From the NCBI GenBank assembly GCA_964372215.1, contig CAYJQC010000027.1:1-55153 (forward strand): DNA of 55,153 nucleotides. The letters are read 5' to 3'. Within the stretch, counting starts at the first letter, position 1, and every line of letters begins with the position of its first letter. The DNA is from DAIMFL01 sp964372215. GTDB taxonomy: Bacteria; Pseudomonadota; Alphaproteobacteria; Dongiales; Dongiaceae. Positions 1 through 9,978 of the stretch are shown one piece after another. The notes beneath the pieces were generated by a model. It saw only the letters and a list, made by a program, of their open reading frames with translations, searched no databases and had not been told where the DNA came from. Made by a program: the position numbers and the translations under genes.

Positions 1-1009
1 ACTTGATGTCGAGGCAGCCGGCCAGCACCATCGGCTGGTTGGCGACGATGCCGACCGTGGAGCCGTCGATGCGGCCGAAGCCGGTGATGATGTTGCGGGC
101 GAAGTCGGGCTGCAGCTCGAAGAAGTCGGCCTCGTCGACGACCTTCAGGATCAGCTCCTTCATGTCGTAGGGCTTGTTCGGGCTGGCCGGTACCAGGGTG
201 TCGAGCGACAGGTCCGAACGCTCGCCGGAATCCGGGGTCGGGCGCCGCGGCGGCGGCTCGCGGTTGGAGACCGGCAGGAAGTCGATGAAGCGGCGGAGCT
301 GCAGCAGCGCCTCGACGTCGTTCTCGAACGCGAGGTCGGCCACCCCCGACCGGGCACTGTGGGTCACGGCGCCGCCGAGTTCCTCGTGGGTGACGGTCTC
401 GTGGGTCACCGTCTTCACCACGTCGGGGCCGGTCACGAACATGTACGAGGAATCCTTCACCATGAAGATGAAGTCGGTCATCGCCGGCGAGTAGACCGCG
501 CCGCCAGCACAGGGACCCATGATCAGCGAGATCTGCGGGACCACGCCCGAGGTCATGATGTTACGCTGGAAAACTTCGGCGTAACCCGCGAGAGACGCGA
601 CACCTTCTTGGATTCGCGCCCCGCCGGAATCGTTGATTCCGATGACCGGTGCGCCGACCCGGATCGCTTGGTCCATGACCTTGCAGATCTTCTCGGCATG
701 GGCCTCAGAGAGCGAGCCGCCGAACACCGTGAAGTCCTGGCTGAAGACGAACACCAGCCGGCCGTTGACGGTGCCGTGGCCGGTCACCACGCCGTCGCCC
801 GGGACCTTCTGCTCGGACATGCCGAAATCGTTGCAGCGGTGCTCGACGAACATGTCCCACTCCTCGAAGGAGCTGGGGTCGAGCAGCAACTCGACACGCT
901 CGCGGGCGGTCAGCCGCCCCTTGGCGTGCTGCGCCTCGACCCGCCGCGGACCGCCGCCGGCGCGCGCCGCCGCGCGCTTCTCGTCGAGCTGACGCAAGAT
1001 TTTCTGCAT
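1..1009 (-). CDS. pccB: Acyl-CoA (propionyl-CoA) carboxylase beta subunit, partial at window edge
   Basis: This is the N-terminal two thirds (about 336 residues) of a biotin-dependent carboxyltransferase beta subunit. The C-terminus lies beyond base 1. The protein transfers carboxyl from carboxybiotin to an acyl-CoA, typically making methylmalonyl-CoA from propionyl-CoA. Visible family features are the start MQKILRQLDEKR, the segment AQHAKGRLTARERVELLLD, the oxyanion-hole stretch SGGARIQEGVASL and the MGPCAGGAVYSPA motif. The ATG at 1009 matches the usual PccB start. The alternative family members are acetyl-CoA or methylcrotonyl-CoA carboxyltransferases; the motif text fits PccB best. The biotin-carrying alpha subunit is not in the window. 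Confidence 0.88.
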   Translation of the reverse strand, partial: MQKILRQLDEKRAAARAGGGPRRVEAQHAKGRLTARERVELLLDPSSFEEWDMFVEHRCNDFGMSEQKVPGDGVVTGHGTVNGRLVFVFSQDFTVFGGSLSEAHAEKICKVMDQAIRVGAPVIGINDSGGARIQEGVASLAGYAEVFQRNIMTSGVVPQISLIMGPCAGGAVYSPAMTDFIFMVKDSSYMFVTGPDVVKTVTHETVTHEELGGAVTHSARSGVADLAFENDVEALLQLRRFIDFLPVSNREPPPRRPTPDSGERSDLSLDTLVPASPNKPYDMKELILKVVDEADFFELQPDFARNIITGFGRIDGSTVGIVANQPMVLAGCLDIK

Positions 1010-1146
1010 GGCAGCGGCCTTCCCCCCGCAGCGCCGGGCACCATCTGTTTGTTGCTTTTTCGAGACGCCCGAGGCTCGGTCAGATAGCACCAATTCTGGG
1101 CCGGCGCCAGCGGGTTAGGCACCGGCGGGCGGGACTTCCGGCGCCG

Positions 1147-1857
1147 TCAGGCGCGCAGCAGCCGAAGGTAGCGGGCGGTTGCCTCGATGTCGGCCCGAAG
1201 CGCGGCGCGCCGCCGGCTCGCCTCCTGGTCCTCGCCCCAATGCTCGATCTGCCAGGTCTCTTCGAGCTGGGCGGCGTCCCAGGCCGCCGCGGCGTCGATC
1301 CGGCCCTCGACCAGGGCAAGACCCACGACCAGCGATCCGCAGGCCGTCACGGCGCCGTGCAGGCCCGCCAGGGCCAGGGGGTCGAGGCCGGCGACCGCCG
1401 AGCGCAGGGCAGCCAGGGCGCCCGCCGGCTGCGGCTGCGCCAGGATGCCGGTGGTGACCGCCAGCGGGGCGTCGTAGCGCAGGGTCGCCCAGTCGACCAG
1501 CGGCTGCCAGATCGCCTGCTGGCGCCGGGCCAGCGCCGCCGGGTGCTCGACCCGATAGCAGACCAGGTCGGCGGCGCCATAGCCGGCGATTTCCGCGACC
1601 ACCGGCTCGGGCTCGGCCGCGATCCGGTCGAGCGCGGTACTGAGCAGGCGCATGAGCGGCATGTCCCGGGGCCGGATCTCCTCGGCCTGGGCGTCCCATT
1701 CGGCGGCCAGGGCCTCGGCCAAACCCTGGCGCGACAGCGCCAGCGGGGCGCCCGCCGGGGTCTTGAGCTGCTGGCCGTCCAGAAATACCGCGAACCCGCC
1801 TGGAACCGCGCCGGCGGTGGCCGCCTTGTAGAACCGCCGCAGACGCCGCTCACTCAT
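1147..1857 (-). CDS. ATP12 family F1-ATPase assembly chaperone
   Basis: A 236-residue protein of the ATP12 family, the chaperone that holds the F1-ATPase alpha subunit during assembly in mitochondria and alphaproteobacteria. Family features are the N-terminal RRFYKAATAG, the segment LDGQQLKTPAGAPLALS, the AEWDAQ segment, the motif LSTALDRIA, the segment YRVEHPAALARRQ and the closing region EETWQIEHWGEDQEA. The start ATG overlaps the stop of the upstream AsmA-like gene by four bases (ATGA), so the two are probably translationally coupled. The restriction of this family to alphaproteobacteria and mitochondria supports the taxonomic call. Confidence 0.88.
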   Translation of the reverse strand: MSERRLRRFYKAATAGAVPGGFAVFLDGQQLKTPAGAPLALSRQGLAEALAAEWDAQAEEIRPRDMPLMRLLSTALDRIAAEPEPVVAEIAGYGAADLVCYRVEHPAALARRQQAIWQPLVDWATLRYDAPLAVTTGILAQPQPAGALAALRSAVAGLDPLALAGLHGAVTACGSLVVGLALVEGRIDAAAAWDAAQLEETWQIEHWGEDQEASRRRAALRADIEATARYLRLLRA

Positions 1858-3950
1858 TGAAACAGGTTCTTGATCGCCTCGCCGGCGTCCTTGGCGGCAT
1901 CGCCGGCGCCGTCGAGCACGCTGCCCGCCCCGTCCAGGATCTGCTCGCTGGTGCTCTTCGGCGCTTCGGCTGCCGGCGCCGCCTGGCCGCCACTAGCCAG
2001 GGCGTCGGCGCAGGGGTTGCCGCTCGATGCCGTGCCGCCGCCCGACGCGGCCTGACCGCTTCCGGTCAGCCCGGCCAGCGCGCCGAACACCCCGGAATTG
2101 CCGCCGCCGGTCAGCGCGCCGGCGACGCCGCTGGCGATCGCGGCCGGATCGGGAACCACGCTCGGGCTGGCCAGGGTGCCGCCGACCTTCACGGGAACCG
2201 CGATGTTGACCAGATTGGTTTCCTTGGCGCTGGGATCGAAGCGCAGCTTCAGCTTCTCGCTGTCGAGCTTGATGTCGCCGCTGCCGATGATGGTGGCGCC
2301 GTTGGTGTCGACCACCAAGCCCCGGCTGGTGGCGAGCCCGTCCTTGAAGTCGAAGCGCACCACCATGCAGTTGAGGTTCGAGCTGTCGCCGCTGCCGCTG
2401 AAGGTCAGCAGCTTCACCAGGTCGGCCAGCACGATCTCGGCGAAGCGGTTGTTGATGCGCCCCTGCCCCATCTCCATGTTCGAGCTGCCGTTGAGGCCGG
2501 CCATGATCTCGCGCACCGAACCGCCATGGCCGGTCACGTCGAGATCGAGGTCGACCTTGCCACCGCTCAGGACCTCGCTGATGCCGAGGGTCTGCAGCAG
2601 TGCTCCGGCCTCGACCTGGCGCGTCGTCACCTTGGCGCTGACCTGCGGCGCGGCCTGGCTGGCATCGATCACGGCGCTGGCGTTCACCGTGCCGCCGGAG
2701 ATGCCGGTGTCGAGCTGGCTCAGGGTGAGCTTGCCGTCCGCGAGCGTCAGGTCGACGGCGACGTTCTCCAGGGTGACCGGCGCCTTGATCACCTGCTGGC
2801 CGGAGAACTTGACCGTGGCGTCGACCAGCTTGAGCCCGTCGAGGGGCAGCGGCTCGGCGGGGAACACCCGTCCGTCGGAACCGCCGGCAGAGCCCGACGG
2901 CGCCTCGGTGCCGGCCACCGCCGGCTGCGGCTCGACGCCGAAATCCTGGAGGTCGAGCTTGGACGAGGCGAGCGCCGCGTCGATCCTGGGCCGCGCGCCG
3001 CCCAGGACGATGCCGGCCGAGCCGGTCAGGTCGCTGCCGCCCATGCGCGCCTGCAGCCCGTCGACCCGATAGCCGCCCGCCGCGTCGCTCAGCCTGCCGG
3101 CGACGCTGTAGGGTCCGAGCGGCGGCATGGCGGCGCCGGTGAGCGCGGTCAGATCGGCCAGGCTGCTGCCCGAGGCCGAGAGCTCGAGCGCGATCCCCTG
3201 GGCCGATTTCGGCTTGGCGATCTCGCCCTTGACCGCGAAGCTTGCACCACCGCCTTCGCCGGCGAGGTCAACCGCAAACGGCTGGTCGTCGAGCAGGCGC
3301 TGCAACGCACCGACACTGCCCGAGAGCTTGATCGGGTTACCGTTGAGGGCGCCCTCCAGCGCGATCTGCATCGGGCTCGACGCGTCATCCGCGGTCGAGG
3401 ATAGGCTCTTGAGCTCGATCGACTGGCTCTGGCCGGTGACGCCGTCGCGATAGGTGAGACGGGCGTCCTCGATCGCCAGCGAGTTGACCGTCGGCAGTTT
3501 CGTGCCGGGGCCGCCTTCGACTGGCACCGCCGGCGTCGCCGGAGCCTGGGCGCCGGCGTCTTCGAAGGTCCAGTTCGGCGTGCCGTCGGCGTCGGTCTCC
3601 AGCAGGATGTCGACGCCGGCGAGAACCACGCGCTTGACCCGGATCTCGCCGGACAGCAGCGGCAGCAGTTCCATCTCCACCTCGAGCCGCTTTATCGTGG
3701 CCATGTCGGGGCGCGAGCCCCAGGGCGCGTTGGCGAAGCTCACGTCGCCGACGACAACGGTCGGCACCAGCGACAGCGCGACGTCGAGCTCTCCGGCGAG
3801 TCGCAGGTCGCGACCGGTGGCCGCCTTCACTTGATCCGCAACGAGCGGGCGATATTGATTGAAATCAATGGATAAAATGATCGCGGCACCGGCTGCCACG
3901 ACGGCCGCGGTCAGCACCACGACGGCGATCAGAACCGTCTTCAGCTTCAT
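1854..3950 (-). CDS. AsmA family protein
   Basis: A 698-residue envelope protein with one N-terminal membrane helix (about residues 5-27), then the AsmA N-terminal domain (FNQYRPLVADQVKAATGRDLRL, followed by FANAPWGSRPDMA) and a long beta-rich body. The AsmA C-terminal signature is around residues 460-580 and includes LNGSSNMEMGQGRINNRFAEI. AsmA-like proteins are inner-membrane anchored and are thought to help move or organise phospholipids or outer-membrane components. The last 90 residues are low-complexity Gly/Ala/Ser with a short amphipathic end. AAGGGG lies seven bases before the ATG. It is coupled to the ATP12 gene by a four-base overlap. Confidence 0.85.
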   Translation of the reverse strand: MKLKTVLIAVVVLTAAVVAAGAAIILSIDFNQYRPLVADQVKAATGRDLRLAGELDVALSLVPTVVVGDVSFANAPWGSRPDMATIKRLEVEMELLPLLSGEIRVKRVVLAGVDILLETDADGTPNWTFEDAGAQAPATPAVPVEGGPGTKLPTVNSLAIEDARLTYRDGVTGQSQSIELKSLSSTADDASSPMQIALEGALNGNPIKLSGSVGALQRLLDDQPFAVDLAGEGGGASFAVKGEIAKPKSAQGIALELSASGSSLADLTALTGAAMPPLGPYSVAGRLSDAAGGYRVDGLQARMGGSDLTGSAGIVLGGARPRIDAALASSKLDLQDFGVEPQPAVAGTEAPSGSAGGSDGRVFPAEPLPLDGLKLVDATVKFSGQQVIKAPVTLENVAVDLTLADGKLTLSQLDTGISGGTVNASAVIDASQAAPQVSAKVTTRQVEAGALLQTLGISEVLSGGKVDLDLDVTGHGGSVREIMAGLNGSSNMEMGQGRINNRFAEIVLADLVKLLTFSGSGDSSNLNCMVVRFDFKDGLATSRGLVVDTNGATIIGSGDIKLDSEKLKLRFDPSAKETNLVNIAVPVKVGGTLASPSVVPDPAAIASGVAGALTGGGNSGVFGALAGLTGSGQAASGGGTASSGNPCADALASGGQAAPAAEAPKSTSEQILDGAGSVLDGAGDAAKDAGEAIKNLFQ

Positions 3951-3961
3951 AATCCAACCCC

Positions 3962-4627
3962 TTAATCTTCCAGCACTATTCTAATCAGATCCTGCGGGGC
4001 CTCGATGACCGTCCGGGCGCCGGCGGAAACCAGCGCCGCAGTCGCGTGATACCCCCAGGCGACGCCGATCCCGGCGACCGCGGCATTGTAGGCCATCTGC
4101 ATATCGAATGTGGTGTCGCCGACCACGTACGTAGTCGCCGCGGGCGCGCCGGTTTCGCTCAGCGCGCGCTCGATCATCTGGGGATGCGGCTTGCCGAGGC
4201 AGGTGTCGGGAGTCTGCAGGGTGACGAAGCGTTCCGTGAGACCGTGGCGCTCCAGCGTCGCCTTGAGCCCGCGCATGTGCTTGCCGGTGGCGATGCCGAG
4301 CAGCACCTGCGGCTGGTCGAGCGCATCCAGCAGCTCGCGGATCCCCGGGTACAGCGGCTCCTCATGGTCGGGACGGGCGCGCAGCTCGAAGAAGGCGCGC
4401 TTGTAGGCTTCCACCAGCCGCGTCACCAGCACCGCATCGGCGTCGGGCTGCAGACGGGCTATGGCTTCGTCGAGATTGAGGCCGACCATCTGACGTACCG
4501 CCTCGGGATCAGGATGCGGCAGGCCCTGGGCCCGCCAGGCCGATTCGGCCGCGGCCACGATGCCATGCTGGCTGTCGACCAGGGTGCCGTCGCAGTCGAA
4601 CACGACAAGGCGCAGCGCTGTCGACAT
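3962..4627 (-). CDS. HAD-superfamily hydrolase, phosphoglycolate-phosphatase-like
   Basis: A 221-residue HAD phosphatase of the Gph/PGP type. Motif I is VVFDCDGTLVDS, with the nucleophile Asp11 and the general acid Asp13. A helical cap follows (about 17-85), then motif II IATGK, motif III lysine in CLGKPHP, and motif IV VVGDTTFDMQMA. It probably hydrolyses a small phosphomonoester; phosphoglycolate is only a guess from family resemblance. It lies 9 bases downstream of the pseudouridine synthase gene. The rluA-HAD-ATP12 order recurs in alphaproteobacterial genomes. Confidence 0.82.
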   Translation of the reverse strand: MSTALRLVVFDCDGTLVDSQHGIVAAAESAWRAQGLPHPDPEAVRQMVGLNLDEAIARLQPDADAVLVTRLVEAYKRAFFELRARPDHEEPLYPGIRELLDALDQPQVLLGIATGKHMRGLKATLERHGLTERFVTLQTPDTCLGKPHPQMIERALSETGAPAATTYVVGDTTFDMQMAYNAAVAGIGVAWGYHATAALVSAGARTVIEAPQDLIRIVLED

Positions 4628-4636
4628 GGTGCGCGC

Positions 4637-5632
4637 TCAGAATTCCAGCCCGGCCATCGGATCGTCCCGACGGTCCGGATCGAAGCCAAAGAAACCCCAG
4701 GTGGCCCGCATATGCGGCGGCAAGGGCGCCACCACCTTGACGATCCCGCCGGCCGGCCGCGGAACCTCGATCGAGCGGGCGTGCAGATGAAGCTGGGGCG
4801 CCACCGCATCGCCCGGCAAGAACGCCCCCTCGCCGCCATACTTGCCGTCGCCGAGAATCGGCGTGCCCATGGCGGCACAATGGGCGCGCAGCTGATGGGT
4901 GCGACCGGTGACCGGCATCAGGGCGAGCCAGGCGGCGCGCTTGCCGACGCCCTCCAGCACCCGGTAGTACGTAATGGCGCGGCGGCCGTCTTCGTCCGCG
5001 ACTACCCGTTCTCCGGCCGGCCGCGGCAGCTTCGACAGCGACAGGTCGATCTTGCCCTGCTCCAGCTTGGGCGCGCCCACCACGATCGCCCAATAGAGCT
5101 TGCGCGTCTCCTTCTGCCGGAACGCCGCCGCAAGCCAGCTGGCGGCGCGCGCCGTCCGCGCCAGCAACAGCACGCCGCTGGTGTCGCGATCCAGCCGATG
5201 CACCAGGCGCGGGCGTTCCTTGGCGTCGAACCGCAGGGCATCGAGCATGCCGTCGACGTGGCGTGCGATGCCCTTGCCGCCTTGCACCGAAAGACCCGGC
5301 GGCTTGTTGATGGCGATGACTTCGTCGTCGCGATAGAGCACGGCGGCCCGCAGTGCCGCGGCTTCATGTTCCGGCACCGGCCTGGGGGTCGGCCGCGAGG
5401 TTTCGATATCGCCCGCCGCCTCAGCGTCGCCCAGCGGCGGAACCCGGATCTGCTGGCCGGCGACCAGCCGGCTGCTGCCCCTGGCGCGCTTGCCGTCGAT
5501 GCGAACCTGGCCGGTGCGCAGCAGCTTCTCGAGCCGACCATGGCCGAGCGCCGGATAGCGTCGCTTGAACCAGCGGTCGAGCCGCAGATCGACCTCGTCG
5601 GGCGCCACCTCGATCGTCTGCACGCCGCTCAT
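4637..5632 (-). CDS. RluA family 23S rRNA pseudouridine synthase (RluC-like)
   Basis: A 331-residue pseudouridine synthase that isomerises uridine in RNA. An N-terminal S4 RNA-binding domain (about 15-65, with RLDRWFKRRYPALGHGRLEK) precedes the catalytic domain. The catalytic aspartate is Asp148 in HRLDRDTSGVLLLA. The later motif MPVTGRTHQLRAH is typical of the RluA family. The S4 domain plus this spacing points to the RluC/RluD branch rather than the short RluA. The exact rRNA targets cannot be read from sequence. The next gene downstream is the HAD phosphatase. Confidence 0.86.
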   Translation of the reverse strand: MSGVQTIEVAPDEVDLRLDRWFKRRYPALGHGRLEKLLRTGQVRIDGKRARGSSRLVAGQQIRVPPLGDAEAAGDIETSRPTPRPVPEHEAAALRAAVLYRDDEVIAINKPPGLSVQGGKGIARHVDGMLDALRFDAKERPRLVHRLDRDTSGVLLLARTARAASWLAAAFRQKETRKLYWAIVVGAPKLEQGKIDLSLSKLPRPAGERVVADEDGRRAITYYRVLEGVGKRAAWLALMPVTGRTHQLRAHCAAMGTPILGDGKYGGEGAFLPGDAVAPQLHLHARSIEVPRPAGGIVKVVAPLPPHMRATWGFFGFDPDRRDDPMAGLEF

Positions 5633-5674
5633 CGGCGGCCGGATCCCGGCACCGAGCGGGCGTCCGCGCGGCGC

Positions 5675-6331
5675 TCAGGCAGCATCCGCGCTGTCCCCGA
5701 GCCAGGACAGCGAGTCCTCGACCGCCATCATGCGCACCCCGATGCTGCCCAGCTCCTGCAAGCCGATATCGGTCGTGCGCGACACCGCGTCCGGCACCAT
5801 GACGATCCGGAAGTCGCGGTTGCTGGCGGCATAGATCGTCGCCCGCGGCCCGTTCGGATAGTCGCAGCCGCAGATGACCACGGTGCTGATCCCGAGCGCG
5901 CGCAGCCGGTCCTCGAGCGGCGTACCGAAGAACGCGCTCCAGCGCGGCTTGTAGAGGATCCATTCCTGCGGCCCGAGCTGCTGGCCTTCGCCAGCCAGCA
6001 GCGGCTCGGGCTCGAGCCGGATCGCGGTGTCCGGCTTGAGGCCGTCGACCAGCTCGGCACCGGCGCTGCCGGGCATGACCACGCGCTGGCCTTCCTCGAT
6101 CGAAGCCCGATGGCAGAGATCGACGTTCGAGCCGTCGCAGCGATACAGCCTGACCAGATGGAAAATCGGCCGGTGGTGGCGCCTGAAGGCCGCGGCCAGC
6201 CGCGCCATGGCAGCGACAACCGCAGGCGAACCGCCGACCCGGCCGGGTGCGTTGGGCAGCGCGAAGTCGCGCTGGGCATCGATCGTGATCAGCGCCGAGC
6301 GGTTCCGCTCCGGCGCCAAGTAGTCCTTCAT
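5675..6331 (-). CDS. Isochorismatase-fold cysteine hydrolase homologue, catalytic Cys replaced by Gly
   Basis: A 218-residue protein with the isochorismatase/cysteine-hydrolase fold. The catalytic Asp is present (Asp18 in LITIDAQRDF), as is the Lys (Lys128 in LYKPRWSAFFGT). The nucleophile region reads GCDYPNGPRATIYAA, where close relatives as I recall them carry a Cys between Asn and Pro (NCPR). Here that position, residue 161, is Gly, encoded at 5849-5851. The protein is therefore probably not a normal hydrolase. Cys154 and Cys156 are close by but out of register. The ATG at 6331 was chosen over a longer GTG frame because the family starts there and a GGGAGAGG-like site precedes it. It sits between rarA and the rluA-type gene. 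Confidence 0.72.
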   Translation of the reverse strand: MKDYLAPERNRSALITIDAQRDFALPNAPGRVGGSPAVVAAMARLAAAFRRHHRPIFHLVRLYRCDGSNVDLCHRASIEEGQRVVMPGSAGAELVDGLKPDTAIRLEPEPLLAGEGQQLGPQEWILYKPRWSAFFGTPLEDRLRALGISTVVICGCDYPNGPRATIYAASNRDFRIVMVPDAVSRTTDIGLQELGSIGVRMMAVEDSLSWLGDSADAA

Positions 6332-6478
6332 CCCGCCTCTCCCGCCACACCTGGCGAGCAGCGTGTCGTGCGCCACCCGTTGTTGGGTTTGTCCTGTTTC
6401 TCGCAACCTAGGCCCCCGTTCCGGAGGAGACAACGGACGCCCCCGTATGTCTGCCGCGCGCCGGGCGCAGATCTCGGC

Positions 6479-7846
6479 TCATTCCGCATCCCCCTCGTCC
6501 TCGCGCCGCTGTCCCCGGCCCGCGGCCCGCTGCTCCCGCAGCTTTTGCCAGTACTCCAGCCGCTTGCGAATTTCGCGCTCGAAGCCACGCTCGACCGGCC
6601 GGTAGAAGCTCTGGCGCGCCATGTCGTCGGGAAAATAGTTCTGCCCGGAGAAGCCTTCGGCCTGGTCGTGGTCGTACTGGTAATCCTTGCCGTAGCCGAG
6701 ATCGCGCATCAGCCGCGTCGGCGCATTCAGGATGTGCTTGGGCGGCATCAGCGACCCGGTCTCGCGCGCCGCCCGGTTGGCGGCGCCGGCGGCCTTGTAG
6801 GCGGCGTTCGACTTCGGCGCGGTGCCGAGATAGATGACGCACTGCACGAGGGCCAGTTCGCCTTCCGGCGACCCCAGACGCTCATAGGCATTCCAGGCGG
6901 CGAGCGCCTGCACCAAAGCCTGGGGGTCGGCCAGGCCGACATCCTCGACCGCGAAACGGGCCAGGCGCCGGGCGACGTAGCTCGGGTCCTCGCCGCCCGC
7001 CAGCATGCGCGCGAACCAGTACAGCGCCGCGTCGGTGTCGGAGCCCCTGAGCGACTTGTGCAGGGCGCTGATCAGGTTGTAGTGGCCCTCCTGCGCCTTG
7101 TCGTAGAGCGGCAGGCGCCGCTGCACCGCGGCGGCCAGCGCGGCGGTATCGAGGCGCTGCCGCTTGCCGTCCTCGCCCGGCGGCAGCTCGAACAGCTCCT
7201 CGGCCATGTTGAGGAGATAGCGCCCGTCGCCATCGGCCATGGCGCGCAGCGCCCGGCGTGCGTCGTCGTCGAGCGGCAGCAGTTTCTGCTCGCCGGCCTC
7301 GGCCCGAGTGAGCAGCGTCTCGAGCGCGGCGTCGTCGAGCCGGTTGAGCACGAACACCTGGGCCCGCGACAGCAGCGCGGCGTTGAGCTCGAAGGACGGG
7401 TTCTCGGTGGTGGCCCCGATCAGGATGACCGTGCCGTCCTCGACATAGGGCAGAAAGCCGTCCTGCTGGGCCCGGTTGAAGCGATGGATCTCGTCGATGA
7501 ACAGCAGCGTGCCCTTGCCTGCCGCGCGGCGCGCCCGGGCGGCCTCGAAGATGCGGCGCAGATCGGCAACGCCGGAGAACACCGCCGACAGCGGCTCGAA
7601 CTCCAGCGCGGTGTGCTGGGCCAACAGCCGCGCCAGCGTGGTCTTGCCGCAGCCAGGCGGCCCCCACAGGATCATCGACGACAGGCGGCCGTGCTCGACC
7701 ATGCGGCCGATCGGCCCGCCGGGGCCGAGCAGGTGGACCTGGCCGACGACCTCGTCCAGCTTGCGCGGGCGCAGCCGGTCCGCGAGCGGTCGCGGCGCAA
7801 GGCTTTCGAACAGCCCCGAGCCTTCCCCTTGCGCCCGCCTTGCCAC
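6479..7846 (-). CDS. rarA: Replication-associated recombination ATPase RarA (MgsA)
   Basis: A 455-residue AAA+ ATPase related to clamp-loader subunits that acts at stalled replication forks. Features in order: PLADRLRPRKLDEVVGQ near residue 20, Walker A WGPPGCGKTT (61-70), Walker B FIDEIHRFN, the sensor GATTENPSFELN, and a C-terminal helical oligomerisation part with ALYWFARML and QYDHDQAEGF. The start is GTG at 7846, with AAGG about eight bases upstream and only 11 bases after the htrA stop, so the two are probably co-transcribed. Length matches the family. Confidence 0.93.
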   Translation of the reverse strand: MARRAQGEGSGLFESLAPRPLADRLRPRKLDEVVGQVHLLGPGGPIGRMVEHGRLSSMILWGPPGCGKTTLARLLAQHTALEFEPLSAVFSGVADLRRIFEAARARRAAGKGTLLFIDEIHRFNRAQQDGFLPYVEDGTVILIGATTENPSFELNAALLSRAQVFVLNRLDDAALETLLTRAEAGEQKLLPLDDDARRALRAMADGDGRYLLNMAEELFELPPGEDGKRQRLDTAALAAAVQRRLPLYDKAQEGHYNLISALHKSLRGSDTDAALYWFARMLAGGEDPSYVARRLARFAVEDVGLADPQALVQALAAWNAYERLGSPEGELALVQCVIYLGTAPKSNAAYKAAGAANRAARETGSLMPPKHILNAPTRLMRDLGYGKDYQYDHDQAEGFSGQNYFPDDMARQSFYRPVERGFEREIRKRLEYWQKLREQRAAGRGQRREDEGDAE

Positions 7847-7857
7847 CGCTCCGGCCT

Positions 7858-9303
<1,446 letters not shown>

Positions 9304-9350
9304 GCCGATTCCTCCATCTCAGTCCAAGACATCGGTATCGCCGAAGCGAC

Positions 9351-9375
9351 GAAGGCAGCCACAAGGGCTGCCTTC
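9351..9375 (-). terminator. Hairpin after rplQ, probable terminator or attenuator
   Basis: A perfect 10-bp inverted repeat (GAAGGCAGCC and GGCTGCCTTC) with a 5-base loop lies in the 104-base gap between the rplQ stop and the htrA start. On the minus strand it is followed by GTCGCTTCGG, which is only mildly T-rich, so it may slow or partly stop transcription of the ribosomal operon before htrA. Confidence 0.5.
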
Positions 9376-9407
9376 ACGCAATCTCGGGTCGAGGACGGGC
9401 GCCCGCC

Positions 9408-9833
9408 TCACTCCCCGCTGTCGCCCTCCACCCCGGCTTCCTGGGTCGGCCCGGAGTCCAGGCCCTTGGCGGCGGGGTCGCGGTCGACAAGTTCGATCAT
9501 CGCCATCGGCGCGGCGTCACCATAGCGGAAACCGGCCTTGAGCACGCGGGTGTAGCCGCCCGGGCGGCTCTTGTAGCGCTCCGCCAGCGGGCCGAACAGC
9601 TTGGCCGTCAGCTCGTTGCTGTGCAGCACCGAATCGGCCTGGCGCCGCGCGTGCAAGCCACCGCGCTTGCCCAGCGTGATCAGCTTGTCGACGAACCGGC
9701 GCAGCTCCTTCGCCTTGGGCAGGGTCGTCTTGATCTGCTCGTGCTTGATGAGCGCCGCCGCCATGTTGCCGAACATGGCCTTGCGATGGCTCGACGTGCG
9801 GTTCAGCTTGCGACCGCTCATTCCGTGACGCAT
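9408..9833 (-). CDS. rplQ: 50S ribosomal protein L17
   Basis: A 141-residue L17, found near the peptide exit tunnel of the large subunit. It begins MRHGMSGRKLNRTSSHRKAM, as the family does, and includes TTLPKAKELRRFVDKLIT. The last 20 or so residues form an acidic tail (TQEAGVEGDSGE) that is longer than in E. coli but common in alphaproteobacteria. It is the last gene of the rpsM-rpsK-rpoA-rplQ unit. An unusually long 145-base spacer separates it from rpoA. AAGGAGGG upstream of the ATG is a strong ribosome binding site. Confidence 0.97.
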   Translation of the reverse strand: MRHGMSGRKLNRTSSHRKAMFGNMAAALIKHEQIKTTLPKAKELRRFVDKLITLGKRGGLHARRQADSVLHSNELTAKLFGPLAERYKSRPGGYTRVLKAGFRYGDAAPMAMIELVDRDPAAKGLDSGPTQEAGVEGDSGE

Positions 9834-9932
9834 GGTCCTGCCCTCCTTGAAACTGCTGCCTCGCGCGCGAGGCGGATTGAACTTCCCGCCGCCGCGACCG
9901 CTTCCTCTGGAAGCTGGGCCGTGTACGGCGAG

Positions 9933-9953
9933 CGGGGGCCACCGCGGCCCCCG
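9933..9953 (-). other. GC-rich hairpin in the rpoA-rplQ spacer
   Basis: An 8-bp perfect stem (CGGGGGCC with GGCCCCCG) and a 5-base loop lie between the rpoA stop and the rplQ start. No T-run follows on the minus strand, so it is more likely an RNA processing or pausing element than a full terminator. Confidence 0.35.
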
Positions 9954-9978
9954 TCCTCAGTCCTCAGTCGCTGTCGGC

